From Arthrobacter saudimassiliensis (lineage in GTDB: Bacteria > Actinomycetota > Actinomycetes > Actinomycetales > Micrococcaceae): 64,000 nucleotides of DNA. The stretch spans positions 434,001 through 498,000 of the forward strand of contig LN483072.1 in assembly GCA_900016675.1 (NCBI GenBank). Direction: 5' to 3'. The notes under the pieces were generated by a model. It had not been told where the DNA came from, made no database searches, and was given only the letters and a program-made list of their open reading frames with translations. Below are positions 1 to 9,151 of the stretch, piece after piece. A program made the position numbers and the translations under genes. Within the stretch, counting starts at the first letter, position 1. Every line of letters starts with the position of its first letter.

Positions 1-1
1 C

Positions 2-790
2 GACCGGGACATGCCGCAGCAGCTCAAGGACCTGGCCGCTTCCCTGGCAGTCGAGGAGAAGCTGGACGCCGTCGTCGTCGATGAGGCGCAGGACTTCGCG
101 CCGCTGTGGTGGGAAGCCCTGATGACCTGCCTCAAGAAGCCCGACGACGGCGAGGTCTACGCCTTCACGGATGAGCGGCAGAACGTGTACGGCCGGTGGG
201 ACGCCGGCAGCGCCGGCTCGGCCATGGACCCGACGGCTGGACTGGTCACCCTGCACATTGACGAAAATTTGCGCAACACCAAGCGGATCGCGCTGACGTT
301 CAAGGGGTTCGCCGGAGAGCATCTGACTCCGCGAGGCGGCGACGGGGAGCCCGTTCGGCTGGTCGACTGCGCCACCGAAGACGCTTTGGATCTCGCGAGC
401 GACTGCGTCGACGCGCTCATCGGCGAGGGCTGGGCGCCCAACCAGATCGCCCTACTCACCACGAACAAGCGCCACCCAATCCATCAGGAAGCCTTTGAAA
501 CGGACAGCATCCCCCAGTACTGGCAGGAATTCCACGACGACGGAGCCGAGTTCTACGGACACGTCCTCGGCTTCAAGGGCCTGGAGCGCTCCGTGGTGAT
601 CCTGTGCGTCAACGGCTTCAAGGACATGGCGCGCGCCGCGGAGCAGCTCTACGTCGGGTTGTCTCGCGCCCGGTGCCTGTTGGTCGTCGTGGGAGACACG
701 GAGCTCATTGCTGAAGGCGGCGGGCGGGAGCTTGAGCTCGCGCTGTCCAAGGCGCGGCTTTGGATGCCGATTTTGGGCGAAGAGGTGTGA
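2..790 (+). CDS. SF1 (UvrD/Rep-like) helicase, C-terminal part, cut by window start
   Basis: The reading frame is open from the first bases, so only the C-terminal part of a superfamily 1 DNA/RNA helicase is visible. The Walker B motif VVVDEAQDF lies about 20 residues into the visible part. A motif III-like segment (YAFTDERQNVYG) and motif IV (ENLRNTKRI) follow. Near the end are a motif V-like segment (HVLGFKGLERSVVIL) and motif VI (EQLYVGLSRARCLLVVV), so the ATPase core is intact as far as seen. This C-terminal style is common in proteins that join a NERD nuclease domain to a UvrD helicase. The N-terminus lies outside the window, so that architecture is a guess. The gene ends before a strong hairpin and converges with a membrane-protein gene. 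Confidence 0.85.
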   Translation, partial: DRDMPQQLKDLAASLAVEEKLDAVVVDEAQDFAPLWWEALMTCLKKPDDGEVYAFTDERQNVYGRWDAGSAGSAMDPTAGLVTLHIDENLRNTKRIALTFKGFAGEHLTPRGGDGEPVRLVDCATEDALDLASDCVDALIGEGWAPNQIALLTTNKRHPIHQEAFETDSIPQYWQEFHDDGAEFYGHVLGFKGLERSVVILCVNGFKDMARAAEQLYVGLSRARCLLVVVGDTELIAEGGGRELELALSKARLWMPILGEEV

Positions 791-795
791 AAAGG

Positions 796-833
796 CAAGG
801 ATGCTGGTGCCTCTCGAGGCACCAGCATCCTTG
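796..833. terminator. Bidirectional hairpin terminator
   Basis: A perfect 16-bp inverted repeat has arms CAAGGATGCTGGTGCC (796-811) and its complement (818-833), with a 6-nt loop that can close by two more pairs. It lies between the stops of two convergent genes. There is no clear T tract, which is usual in high-GC actinobacteria. Confidence 0.75.
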
Positions 834-840
834 GCCGCCC

Positions 841-1431
841 CTACCCCTGCGGCACGACTGTCGCTTGCTGCAAAGAGCCAAGCTTGTCACGCACCCAGCG
901 CTGGCCGTTGGCGTCTGTAAACGTAAGCGATGCGGCATAGTCGCCATTCCCGACAATGGGATGGGTGACGTGCTCATCCGAGAGCACCTCAAGGTACTGC
1001 CCTCCTCCGGCAAAATACCGGCCGGGCGCCAATACCGCCGCCCGGTTCTCCAGCTTGGGAATCTTCGCCTTGCTGGCTGCCACGCCGGCGTCCCGGGTGA
1101 TTTGGAGGTCGTATACGGAAGTATTCGAGCTATTACGGATCTCGACTCCCCACGCTTTACCGGCGTCGGAATGGCGGATCACCGGCCAACAGGCTATCTG
1201 GGAGGCGTGGACCTGCGCCGCTTCCTGGAGCGCACGTTCCTCGCGCTGCATTTCTATGTTTGTGAGCTCCTGGCTGTGCTGCATCGAAGCAGTGGAAGCC
1301 TTCGTCTGCTTTGCCAAATACAACAGCGCGCCAATCGTGGCAACTGCCGCCAGGATTTCGAATATGTTTACTACGCTCTCCACTGTTTCCCCCATGGTCA
1401 TACGCATACTGTCTAGAAATAGATTGACCAA
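841..1431 (-). CDS. Single-pass membrane protein of unknown function
   Basis: A 196-residue protein that I do not recognise. One hydrophobic segment (about residues 22-42, around EILAAVATIGALLYLA) is followed by a charged, Gln/Glu-rich helical stretch (about 43-80) that could form a coiled coil. The C-terminal half looks like a small beta-rich domain, with no catalytic motif visible. The layout, an N-terminal anchor plus a cytoplasmic domain, resembles the unrelated membrane protein at 13827-14351 on the other side of the DNA-processing operon. It is transcribed towards the helicase gene and away from the AddB-like gene. Start: GTG or an internal ATG (residues 9 or 12) are all possible. Confidence 0.65.
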   Translation of the reverse strand: MVNLFLDSMRMTMGETVESVVNIFEILAAVATIGALLYLAKQTKASTASMQHSQELTNIEMQREERALQEAAQVHASQIACWPVIRHSDAGKAWGVEIRNSSNTSVYDLQITRDAGVAASKAKIPKLENRAAVLAPGRYFAGGGQYLEVLSDEHVTHPIVGNGDYAASLTFTDANGQRWVRDKLGSLQQATVVPQG

Positions 1432-1616
1432 ACGCCCTTGGGCACAGTCAGCCAGCTAAATATAGCCGCCCCGAACCGCTGATCTGCCCCTTGTGGTCAA
1501 CCGTTGCCAAAGCGAAATCTGAGAGCAGCAAACGCGGCAACTCCCCCGAGCGTCATTGGCGACATTGTCTGCGCCTGGTGCTAGGTTGAAGTCGCTTGAT
1601 AACAAGGGGGAGTTAA

Positions 1617-4466
1617 TTGAGTATTGAGTTTGTGGAAGGTACGGCGGCACGTTCGCTGAAACTTTCGGACATGCAGTCCGCTTTGAGGGCGCTTGCGGAT
1701 GCCGTAGCCGATGCCCAGGGTGATCGTACGCTCCAGCCCGTGACGATTATCGCGCCCAGTCGCGCGTCGGCCCGGGACCTGGCCCACTATCTGGGCCGGG
1801 TCCTCAATGAGGGCAGAGGCAGCGCAGCCGTTCGAACAACCACCCTGCGCGATTTGGCCGAAGAACTGGCGGCGTTGAGCAGCCATCTGTCAGGCCGCGC
1901 TCCGCTTCCGGCGATGGTCCGGGAAGGTGCGGTCAGAGCTGTACTCACCGATGCTCCCGGACTGTTTGCAGAGGTCGCAGACCAGCCGGCAACCGCCCGC
2001 GCTATCGCCAACACTTCGGCTGCACTGGACGCGGCCTGTCCCGAAGACGTGACTGCGCTGTCGCCGCTGGTGGGCGAAGTCATCCGCGTCCACCGTCGCG
2101 CCTCCCGAATCCTGGAAAAAGGCTGGTACACAGACCACGACCTCTATTCCGCTGCCGCCGCTGCTCTTCAGGCCAAACGGCTTCTCAGCCGAGTGGGTCC
2201 AGTGATCTGCTTCCAGCTTGGGGAGGAACAGGACCCTTCGGTTTCCGCTTTCCGCTCGGCACTGGATCAGTACGCAGGCACTATCTATATCGATGCAGTG
2301 TCCTCCTCTCTGCCCGATGAAGTCCTCAGCGCATCCGACGCGGATGACGAAGCGCGCGCCGTCGTCCGACTTGTCATCGCAGAACTGGCCGCAGGCGTTC
2401 CCGGTCACCGCATCGGTGTCTTCTACTCCGCTGCTGAACCGTACCGGGCCCTGCTGGCCCAACGCTTCAATGAAGCCGGGATCGCCTTCGTCGGCCCGTC
2501 AGCCCATGGTCTTGCTGACACCGGCCTGGCCCGGGGACTGCTCAGCCTGCTCAATCTGGAGCCCGCGAACCCGGACATCCGGGTCATCCTCGACATCATG
2601 GCGCAAGGCGTCCTGCATTGGTCGGAGGAAGATCTGCCCAGCAGTGCCGTCTGCGAGCGGCTTCATGCCTCTCCCCCGGACGATGTGGAAGAGACTGACG
2701 GAGACCTCGAGCCTACGGAAACCGGACTGAAGCGACAGCAGGACTACGTCCGGTTCACCGGATTCACAACCGTGCTGGGCGAACGACTCGCGGAAGTCTA
2801 TGCCTCCTCGACATGGAAAGAGGCAGCCGATAGTGTCGCCGCTTTCGTCGAGGAGTTCCTCGGGCCGCGTTCGGCAACGGAAAGACCCGAGCTCGCCAGC
2901 GCCCGCAACATGGTAAATGAAGTGATCCGCGCGCTTGAACTGCTGCATGGAGTCGCTCCGCCACCAACTGCCCGGACCGTCCGCGATGCCCTCGCCGAAG
3001 GCATCCGGTCCCGCCACCAGCGCACCGGCACCAGCGGCACCGGAGTGGTCCTCGGTTCCTACGACGACGGCGTCGGCCGAGACCTCGACGTCGTCTTTGT
3101 CACCGGTGCCGCTGACGGACTTGCCCCGGCCCGTCTCCGGGAGAACCCGCTCCTGCCCGACAGCGTGAGCCACCTGCTGGCCGTACCGCTCCCCAGTGTC
3201 CACGCGCGATCTTCCGTGCAGCGTGAACGCTTCCACCAACTCCTTGCCACCGGGACTAAACGCATCGTTCTGTATCCCCGGGGCAATCTTCGCGCCGGCG
3301 GAACCCTGCAGCCCTCCCGCTGGCTGACAGGGGCAAAAGAAACCCCGTTACGCTCCTTCGCACACGGCCTGTTGCAGGGTGCTCCTACCGGGATGATTCC
3401 CACCGGCCAGGAGTGGCGGATCCGCCGGCTGCTGGATACCGGGTCCCTCCCGGGTGACGCCGTCCTGGACGCCGTCTCGGAAGTCCGGTCTGACCGACTA
3501 CACGGAGCCTTTACCCGGTTCAACGGCAACCTCACCGGCGTCCCCGGCACCGTTATCGACCCTCAGCGGGCCATCTCACCCACGCATCTGGAGGACTGGG
3601 TCATCAGTCCGCTGGCCTATTTCCTGCGTCGCGTTCTCAGGGCCGACCTGTTCGAAGACGTGACGCTCGAAGTCCAAATCAGCAATCTGCAGCGCGGTAA
3701 CCTTATGCACCAAGTGCTTGAAGACTACGTCCGTGGGCTGACTGACGGCACGAAGACCGTCTCTTCCGAGCGGCTGCAGGAAATCGCCGAAACCGCATTC
3801 GCAGCCACCGCCAATCCGGCGTGGCTGACACACACCTGGGACCGGGACAGGTCCCGGATCCAGGCTGACCTGCTGAAAGTCCACGACGTGGACCAGCAGG
3901 CGCGCGACGACGGCTGGCAGCACCTCTCGGTGGAAACTGAGTTCGGTGCCGACTCCAGCGAACCGCCGGTCGATCTGGACCTGCCCAATGGGAGCACCGT
4001 GCGCTTCCGAGGCAAAGTCGACAGGGTGGACAGGCATTCAAGCGGCCGGGTGCTCGTCATTGATTACAAGACCGGCAAGGCCGACAAATACAAGAAACTG
4101 ACGCGCGAGGACCCCACCGCCGGGGGAACCCGATTCCAGCTGCCGGTCTACGGCCTGTTCGCCCGCCGTTTCGCCACCGACCCGGGGGCGGAGGTGCGAG
4201 CCGAGTACCGGTTCATCACCGCCGACGGAAAGTATGGACGCGTGGGCTATGACGTGGCGCCCGACGTCGAGACCCGGCTGCGCGACGACGCCGCCGTGGT
4301 CGTGGCGGCCATGCAGGCAGGGATCTTCCCACCGCGACCGGAATCGGACCGGTACACCAACCACACAACCCTGATGGGTGTCGCCGGAGTGCGGCACACC
4401 TGGGACCGGCTCAAGGACGACCCGGCCCTCAGCGACTACTCCCGCTTCTTCCAGGAGGAAGAATGA
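1617..4466 (+). CDS. AddB-like PD-(D/E)XK nuclease subunit
   Basis: A 949-residue protein with the layout of AddB/RecC-type subunits of helicase-nuclease complexes. The N-terminus has the fold-type start VTIIAPSRASARDLAHYL but lacks the Walker A GxGKT, so this half is probably an inactive helicase-like scaffold. Around residues 480-500 is a degenerate motif (DLDVVFVTGAADGLAP) typical of AddB. The C-terminus carries a RecB-family nuclease: GNLMHQVLEDY (about 694-705), VLVIDYKTGK (about 812-821) and QLPVYG (about 838-843), with the catalytic Asp and Lys present. The Fe-S cysteines of classical AddB are not seen. The start is TTG at 1617, behind AAGGGGGAG. Its stop overlaps the next start (ATGA), so the two are translationally coupled. 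Confidence 0.85.
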   Translation: MSIEFVEGTAARSLKLSDMQSALRALADAVADAQGDRTLQPVTIIAPSRASARDLAHYLGRVLNEGRGSAAVRTTTLRDLAEELAALSSHLSGRAPLPAMVREGAVRAVLTDAPGLFAEVADQPATARAIANTSAALDAACPEDVTALSPLVGEVIRVHRRASRILEKGWYTDHDLYSAAAAALQAKRLLSRVGPVICFQLGEEQDPSVSAFRSALDQYAGTIYIDAVSSSLPDEVLSASDADDEARAVVRLVIAELAAGVPGHRIGVFYSAAEPYRALLAQRFNEAGIAFVGPSAHGLADTGLARGLLSLLNLEPANPDIRVILDIMAQGVLHWSEEDLPSSAVCERLHASPPDDVEETDGDLEPTETGLKRQQDYVRFTGFTTVLGERLAEVYASSTWKEAADSVAAFVEEFLGPRSATERPELASARNMVNEVIRALELLHGVAPPPTARTVRDALAEGIRSRHQRTGTSGTGVVLGSYDDGVGRDLDVVFVTGAADGLAPARLRENPLLPDSVSHLLAVPLPSVHARSSVQRERFHQLLATGTKRIVLYPRGNLRAGGTLQPSRWLTGAKETPLRSFAHGLLQGAPTGMIPTGQEWRIRRLLDTGSLPGDAVLDAVSEVRSDRLHGAFTRFNGNLTGVPGTVIDPQRAISPTHLEDWVISPLAYFLRRVLRADLFEDVTLEVQISNLQRGNLMHQVLEDYVRGLTDGTKTVSSERLQEIAETAFAATANPAWLTHTWDRDRSRIQADLLKVHDVDQQARDDGWQHLSVETEFGADSSEPPVDLDLPNGSTVRFRGKVDRVDRHSSGRVLVIDYKTGKADKYKKLTREDPTAGGTRFQLPVYGLFARRFATDPGAEVRAEYRFITADGKYGRVGYDVAPDVETRLRDDAAVVVAAMQAGIFPPRPESDRYTNHTTLMGVAGVRHTWDRLKDDPALSDYSRFFQEEE

Positions 4467-7400
4467 ACCCGGCCATGAGCATGACCTCATCCACCAGCGC
4501 CCAGCAACCCCCGCTGGACGAAGAAGACCGGGAGAAGATTGCCACCAAGCTGACCTCCACGGTGTTCGTCGAAGCCGGAGCAGGCAGCGGCAAAACCCAC
4601 GCCTTGGTCCGCCGCATTGCCGCCCTCGTGGACAGTGGAGTGGACATCGGCGCGATCGGCGCCATCACCTTCACTGAAAAGGCGGCCGGGGAGCTCAGGG
4701 ACCGGCTGCGCATTGCGCTGGGCGAGACCGCAGTGGACAGCGCCGGAACCGAACGACGGAACACGGCGCTGGACCGGCTGGATGCCGCGCCGATTGGCAC
4801 CATTCATTCCTTCGCCGCCCGGCTGATCAGCGAATACCCCATCGAAGCGGGCGTCCCGCCGTTGATCACCGTAGTGGACGAGCTCCGGTCCCGGATCGCC
4901 TTCGAGCGCCGGTGGGAAGACGCACAACAGGCGCTGTTCACTGATCCCAAGGCCGACGCCGCCCTGCGTGTGCTGCTCGCCGTCGGCGTCACTTTGGACC
5001 AGCTGCGAAAGGTCGCCGCGGCCCTGGACAGCAACTGGGACCGCCTGCGCGCCCACCCGCCCCAGCGGCAGACCGTTCCGGTACTCGACGTCGCGCCGCT
5101 GCTGCGCGCCGCCGAACTGGTCCTGGAACGGAAAGCCGATTGCTCCGACCCGACGGACAAACTCATGGGCCGGTTCACCGTAGTTGAAGAGTGGCGGAGC
5201 CGCTTGCAGAACGTCGCGGGGTCCAGCGATCTCGGCCTCATCATCGACGTATTGAACTCGCTGCCCGCCACCGGTTATCTCAGGAAAGGCTCCAAGAAGA
5301 ACTGGGGCGGCGATGTCGAGAGCGTGCAGCAACAGTTCGTGGGGCTGGTGCAGCACCGGGATGCGCTGATTGCCGGCCAGGTTTCCCCTGCCGTCACCAC
5401 GGTCAGCGCGGTCATGGCCGACGTCCTACTTGCCGCGGCGAAAGTACGCCAGCGCAGCGGGGAGCTGGAGTACCACGACCTGCTGGTTCATGCCCGCGAC
5501 CTGCTGGTGGGCGAGACGGAGGCCGACGCCCCGGCCCGCCTTCCCCTGCATCGGCGCTACACCCACCTGATGCTCGACGAGTTTCAGGACACCGATCCTG
5601 TCCAGGCAGAGATTGCGGTCCGGCTGGCCGCGGACACCAGCTGCGGCGTCGACGGCTGGGAGAACCTACCGGTGGCGCCCGGGCGACTGTTCATGGTCGG
5701 CGACCCAAAGCAGTCCATCTACCGCTTCCGTCGCGCCGACATCGCCACCTTCCTCGCAGCCCGTGCCCGTGCAGACAAAGATCCGGGCTCCCTGATAGCC
5801 ACCCTGCAGACCAATTTCCGTTCCGGACGGCCCGTCCTTGACTGGATCAATCAGGTTTTCGCGGACCTGATCCAGCCAAACGGGACGGTCCAGCCGACGT
5901 ACGCCGCTCTGGCGCCCGACCCCAACCGCCCTGCATGGGACACGGCCAATGGGCCCGCAGTCTCCGTAATCGGCCGTAACCCGGTTACCCCGGATGAGAA
6001 CGGGAAAGTGAGTGCCGCGCGTCGCAGCCAGCAGGAAGCAGCCGACGTCGCCGCTGCAATCCGGGTGGCCACCGGCACCGGCGGCAGCCCTGCCTGGCGG
6101 CACCAGACCGGGAACAAACACGGCTTTGCCCTCCGGCCGCTCCGGTTGCAGGACATCTGCATCCTCCTGCCTACCCGCACTGCATTGCCCTACTTGGAAG
6201 ATGCCCTCGATTCCGCCGGCATCGAATACCGGGCCGAGGCCTCGTCGCTGGTCTATACCACGCAGGAGGTCACCGATCTGCTGCTGGCACTGCGGACCCT
6301 GGCCAACACCGCGGATCAAGCCGCGTTGGTGCTGACCCTACGGTCAGCCCTCTTCGCCTGCGGAGATGATGACTTGTTCCGGTGGAAGCAGGCCGGCGGA
6401 AGCTGGAACCTCTACGCGCCGACGCCAGAAGGGCTGAGAGATTCCCCGGTCTGCAAAGCCCTGGATTACCTGGTCAGTCTGCACCGGGAGCTGCCGCTGA
6501 TCTCCCCCGCCGAACTGATCGAACGGATCGCAGAGGACCGGCGGGTGCTCGAAGCCGCAACCGACAGCCCGCGTTACCGCGATACCTGGCGGAGGGTCCG
6601 GTTCGTTATTGATCAGGCACGCGCCTGGACAGAAGCCACCCACGGGGGGCTGCGGGACTACCTGGCGTGGGCTGCCGCCCAGCAGGAGGAAAACGGCCGG
6701 ATCAAGGAATCCATAGTGCCCGAGACGGATCTGCACGCGGTACGGATCATGACGATCCACGCCTCCAAGGGCCTGGAATTCCCCGTGGTCATCCTTGCCG
6801 GTGCCGGATCCGCACCGCAGCATACCTCCGAGCCGGCGCTTTGGGACGAGGCAGGCAATCTCTTCGTCCGGTTCCTCAAAGGCATCGAAACGCACGGGTA
6901 CGAAGAGGCGGCCGCCGTCGAGAAGGTACTCACCGAAGCTGAGCGACGCCGGTTGCTCTATGTCGCCTGCACCAGAGCCGAGAGCCACCTGGTGGTATCG
7001 CACTACAGCGGTTCGGATCGCAGTCTCAGCGGCCTCCTGGCTCAAGTGAACACGGACAAAAGGTGCGCGCCCGATCTCGAACTGCCGGCGGATTTACTGC
7101 CCTTGCCCAAAGCACGGACGACGGCCGCCCCTGTGCCGGAGTGGAACGACTGGCAGGGTTCGCGTACCCAATGGACGGCCGCCTCGGCACGCCTGTCCCG
7201 GACCTCGGTCACAGCTTTGGCCAAAGGGGAGGTCCCGGAGGTAACAACCGAATATGGGGTGGCGGCAGGCTTTTATGCGCCGGACGGGGCCGAGGAAAGG
7301 CTGCCCGGTTTCGGCGATATCCCGGAAGAACACGGAACGGTGTTTGGTACCGCTCTGCACCGTCTGCTGGAGCTCACGGACCTGGAACTGTCGACGTCGC

Positions 7401-7792
7401 TCTCCGGCATGGCCGCTGACGTTGCCACCGCGGCCGGGCTGCGCAATGCGAAAGACCTGGAGGCATCGGCCCGTGCAGCTTTGGAGACTGAACCGGTACG
7501 TCGTGCCGCTGAACGTGAGCATTGGCTGGAGCTGCCGGTACTGGTCTCGGAGCCCGGCCATACGGTCGAAGGCATCATCGACCTGATGTACCGGGAAGAT
7601 GACGGGTCACTGGTGGTCGCCGACTTCAAGACCGATATCAGTGTGACCGAAAAGCAGATCGCCGCGTACTGGCGCCAACTTGGCACTTACGCAAAGATGA
7701 TCGGCCGAATAACGGGACAAGAGGTCAGCCAACTGGTCCTGATCTTCTGCCGAGCGGGCGGTGCCGAGATTCTGAGGAGGACCCGTGGCTGA
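4463..7792 (+). CDS. AddA/RecB-like helicase-nuclease
   Basis: A 1109-residue ATP-dependent DNA helicase with a C-terminal nuclease. Visible motifs in order are: Walker A AGAGSGKT (about 38-45), motif Ia (AITFTEKAA), TIHSFAARL, Walker B DEFQDT (about 372-377), motif III VGDPKQSIYRFR, motif IV LQTNFRSG, motif V TIHASKGLEFP (about 764) and motif VI LLYVACTRAE (about 831). The PD-(D/E)XK nuclease domain follows: GTALHRLLE (about 961), a D in EGIIDLMY, and VVADFKTD (about 1051) with the trailing Q..Y helix. All key residues are present, so both activities are expected. It pairs with the upstream AddB-like subunit (4-nt overlap) behind AGGAGGAAGA. It overlaps the next gene by 8 nt. Confidence 0.92.
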   Translation: MNPAMSMTSSTSAQQPPLDEEDREKIATKLTSTVFVEAGAGSGKTHALVRRIAALVDSGVDIGAIGAITFTEKAAGELRDRLRIALGETAVDSAGTERRNTALDRLDAAPIGTIHSFAARLISEYPIEAGVPPLITVVDELRSRIAFERRWEDAQQALFTDPKADAALRVLLAVGVTLDQLRKVAAALDSNWDRLRAHPPQRQTVPVLDVAPLLRAAELVLERKADCSDPTDKLMGRFTVVEEWRSRLQNVAGSSDLGLIIDVLNSLPATGYLRKGSKKNWGGDVESVQQQFVGLVQHRDALIAGQVSPAVTTVSAVMADVLLAAAKVRQRSGELEYHDLLVHARDLLVGETEADAPARLPLHRRYTHLMLDEFQDTDPVQAEIAVRLAADTSCGVDGWENLPVAPGRLFMVGDPKQSIYRFRRADIATFLAARARADKDPGSLIATLQTNFRSGRPVLDWINQVFADLIQPNGTVQPTYAALAPDPNRPAWDTANGPAVSVIGRNPVTPDENGKVSAARRSQQEAADVAAAIRVATGTGGSPAWRHQTGNKHGFALRPLRLQDICILLPTRTALPYLEDALDSAGIEYRAEASSLVYTTQEVTDLLLALRTLANTADQAALVLTLRSALFACGDDDLFRWKQAGGSWNLYAPTPEGLRDSPVCKALDYLVSLHRELPLISPAELIERIAEDRRVLEAATDSPRYRDTWRRVRFVIDQARAWTEATHGGLRDYLAWAAAQQEENGRIKESIVPETDLHAVRIMTIHASKGLEFPVVILAGAGSAPQHTSEPALWDEAGNLFVRFLKGIETHGYEEAAAVEKVLTEAERRRLLYVACTRAESHLVVSHYSGSDRSLSGLLAQVNTDKRCAPDLELPADLLPLPKARTTAAPVPEWNDWQGSRTQWTAASARLSRTSVTALAKGEVPEVTTEYGVAAGFYAPDGAEERLPGFGDIPEEHGTVFGTALHRLLELTDLELSTSLSGMAADVATAAGLRNAKDLEASARAALETEPVRRAAEREHWLELPVLVSEPGHTVEGIIDLMYREDDGSLVVADFKTDISVTEKQIAAYWRQLGTYAKMIGRITGQEVSQLVLIFCRAGGAEILRRTRG

Positions 7793-8372
7793 AACCTCGC
7801 ACAGCGCCGACTCCGATAGATCTGAATCCACGACGGCCGGGAAACTGCTGGAAGCGCCGTTGGTGCCTGCTCCACAGGTACTGACCAAATACTCTCCGCC
7901 GCATACCCACGGCATTTACGCCTGGTGGATGAGGCCCGGCACCGTGCCCGGGCTGGCAGGTCTCCCCCACCCAGCACATTCTGACGCTGAGCTGCTCTAC
8001 ATCGGGATAGCCAGCCGGACGAACAGCAGCCTCTTTGCCCGTTTGAGTACCCATCTCACCAACAGCAGCCGCCGCTCCACGCTTCGCCTCTCACTGGCTT
8101 CGTTGTTGGCGCCCGCCCATGGCTGGACAGCGTGCATTGTCTCGGGACGGCCCGCACTGGATCCTCGTTTCGAAGCAGACCTAACCGCATTCATCAGTGC
8201 TTCGCTATCAGTCTCCTGGACTCAGCATCGAGCGCCCGGGGAAGTCGAAGATCAGCTCATTCAACAGTTGTGCCCACCATTGAATTTGAGCGGAAACAGC
8301 ACACACCCGTCATACGCCGTCCTTAAGGAGGCTCGTGCCAAGTTCAGAGCCGGCGCGAGCTTGAGGTCATAA
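7785..8372 (+). CDS. GIY-YIG nuclease-family protein
   Basis: A 195-residue protein with the two strands that name the GIY-YIG family: GIY at residues 43-45 and YIG at 72-74. Arg86 and His90 (FARLSTHL) are in the place of the catalytic Arg. Glu153 or Glu155 followed by PPLN (164-167) fits the metal-binding Glu and the conserved Asn. Together these suggest an active Mg-dependent endonuclease. The GTG start at 7785, behind GAGGAGG, overlaps the helicase-nuclease stop by 8 nt, so it is made together with the AddAB-like pair. A structure-specific or phage-directed endonuclease role is inference; the family also includes repair and restriction enzymes. Confidence 0.8.
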   Translation: MAETSHSADSDRSESTTAGKLLEAPLVPAPQVLTKYSPPHTHGIYAWWMRPGTVPGLAGLPHPAHSDAELLYIGIASRTNSSLFARLSTHLTNSSRRSTLRLSLASLLAPAHGWTACIVSGRPALDPRFEADLTAFISASLSVSWTQHRAPGEVEDQLIQQLCPPLNLSGNSTHPSYAVLKEARAKFRAGASLRS

Positions 8373-8485
8373 ACTTTCCGCGTTCTTGCGGAGACCGAGC
8401 CGAGGAACATCAAAGCTCGAAACAGCCTGCCGCCGTACCGCCGGGGTGGTGCTCTCACAAAACAGTTGAACCTGGGGGATCAATA

Positions 8486-9151
8486 ATGGATGTCGCAACA
8501 CTCGCTACCGTCACTCGCATCAACGACCAGCTGGATTCACTCGGTCCTGAAAGAGACCGCGCGGACTTGGAGGCTCTGTACAAGATCTTCTCGGCGCTGG
8601 CGCCGTCCTTTGAACGTGGGCGAGGGGCCAAAAGGGGAACACCGGAAGCGGACGGGGCTGGAAGGGTTAACCACCTCCTTCGGCTGACGATCGTGGATCT
8701 GTGGCAGGACCCGCGGATGCCCGGGCGCGGGGTGAAACCGCGACAGATGCACAAGCACAACAAGCCCTTTGTCTACCCCTGGTCGCCCCGGGCACGCGAT
8801 CTTTACTTCGCGGCCAAGGCCGATGCTTCGGTTTCCACGTCCGGAATGCTTGTGCTGGAGCACACCATTCCGCTCTCCATTCTCCGGGACGAGCTCATGC
8901 ACGCGATCCTGAAGGGTTGTTCTCAGGACGAGTGGACCGAACTGTTCCTTGCGGCACACCGAGGCCTGAGCTTCGCGGTGCTGGCTAGAGATGAAGACGA
9001 CATCATCAACAGCAACGGGCACCGGTCAGCCCTTGTGGCAGACGACCCCTCGCCTTGGGCCCGCTACAGGAAGGCCGGCATGGTTCAGGAGGACTTTATC
9101 GCCCTCACAGCCGATCCGCGCTGGTCTGAACCGGACGCGAATCGTGGCTAG
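8486..9151 (+). CDS. Unrecognised protein of the AddAB-like locus
   Basis: A 221-residue soluble protein that I do not recognise. It has no membrane segment or signal peptide. The central segment has KHNKPF followed about 40 residues later by LVLEHTIPL. An EH..P word of that kind occurs in some HNH-type nucleases, but the remaining ligands are not evident. A GGGGGA ribosome site lies 8 nt before the ATG. The gene lies 113 nt after the GIY-YIG gene in the same direction. It overlaps the next start by 8 nt, with the same GTG-in-front-of-stop arrangement seen between the AddA-like and GIY-YIG genes. Confidence 0.7.
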   Translation: MDVATLATVTRINDQLDSLGPERDRADLEALYKIFSALAPSFERGRGAKRGTPEADGAGRVNHLLRLTIVDLWQDPRMPGRGVKPRQMHKHNKPFVYPWSPRARDLYFAAKADASVSTSGMLVLEHTIPLSILRDELMHAILKGCSQDEWTELFLAAHRGLSFAVLARDEDDIINSNGHRSALVADDPSPWARYRKAGMVQEDFIALTADPRWSEPDANRG

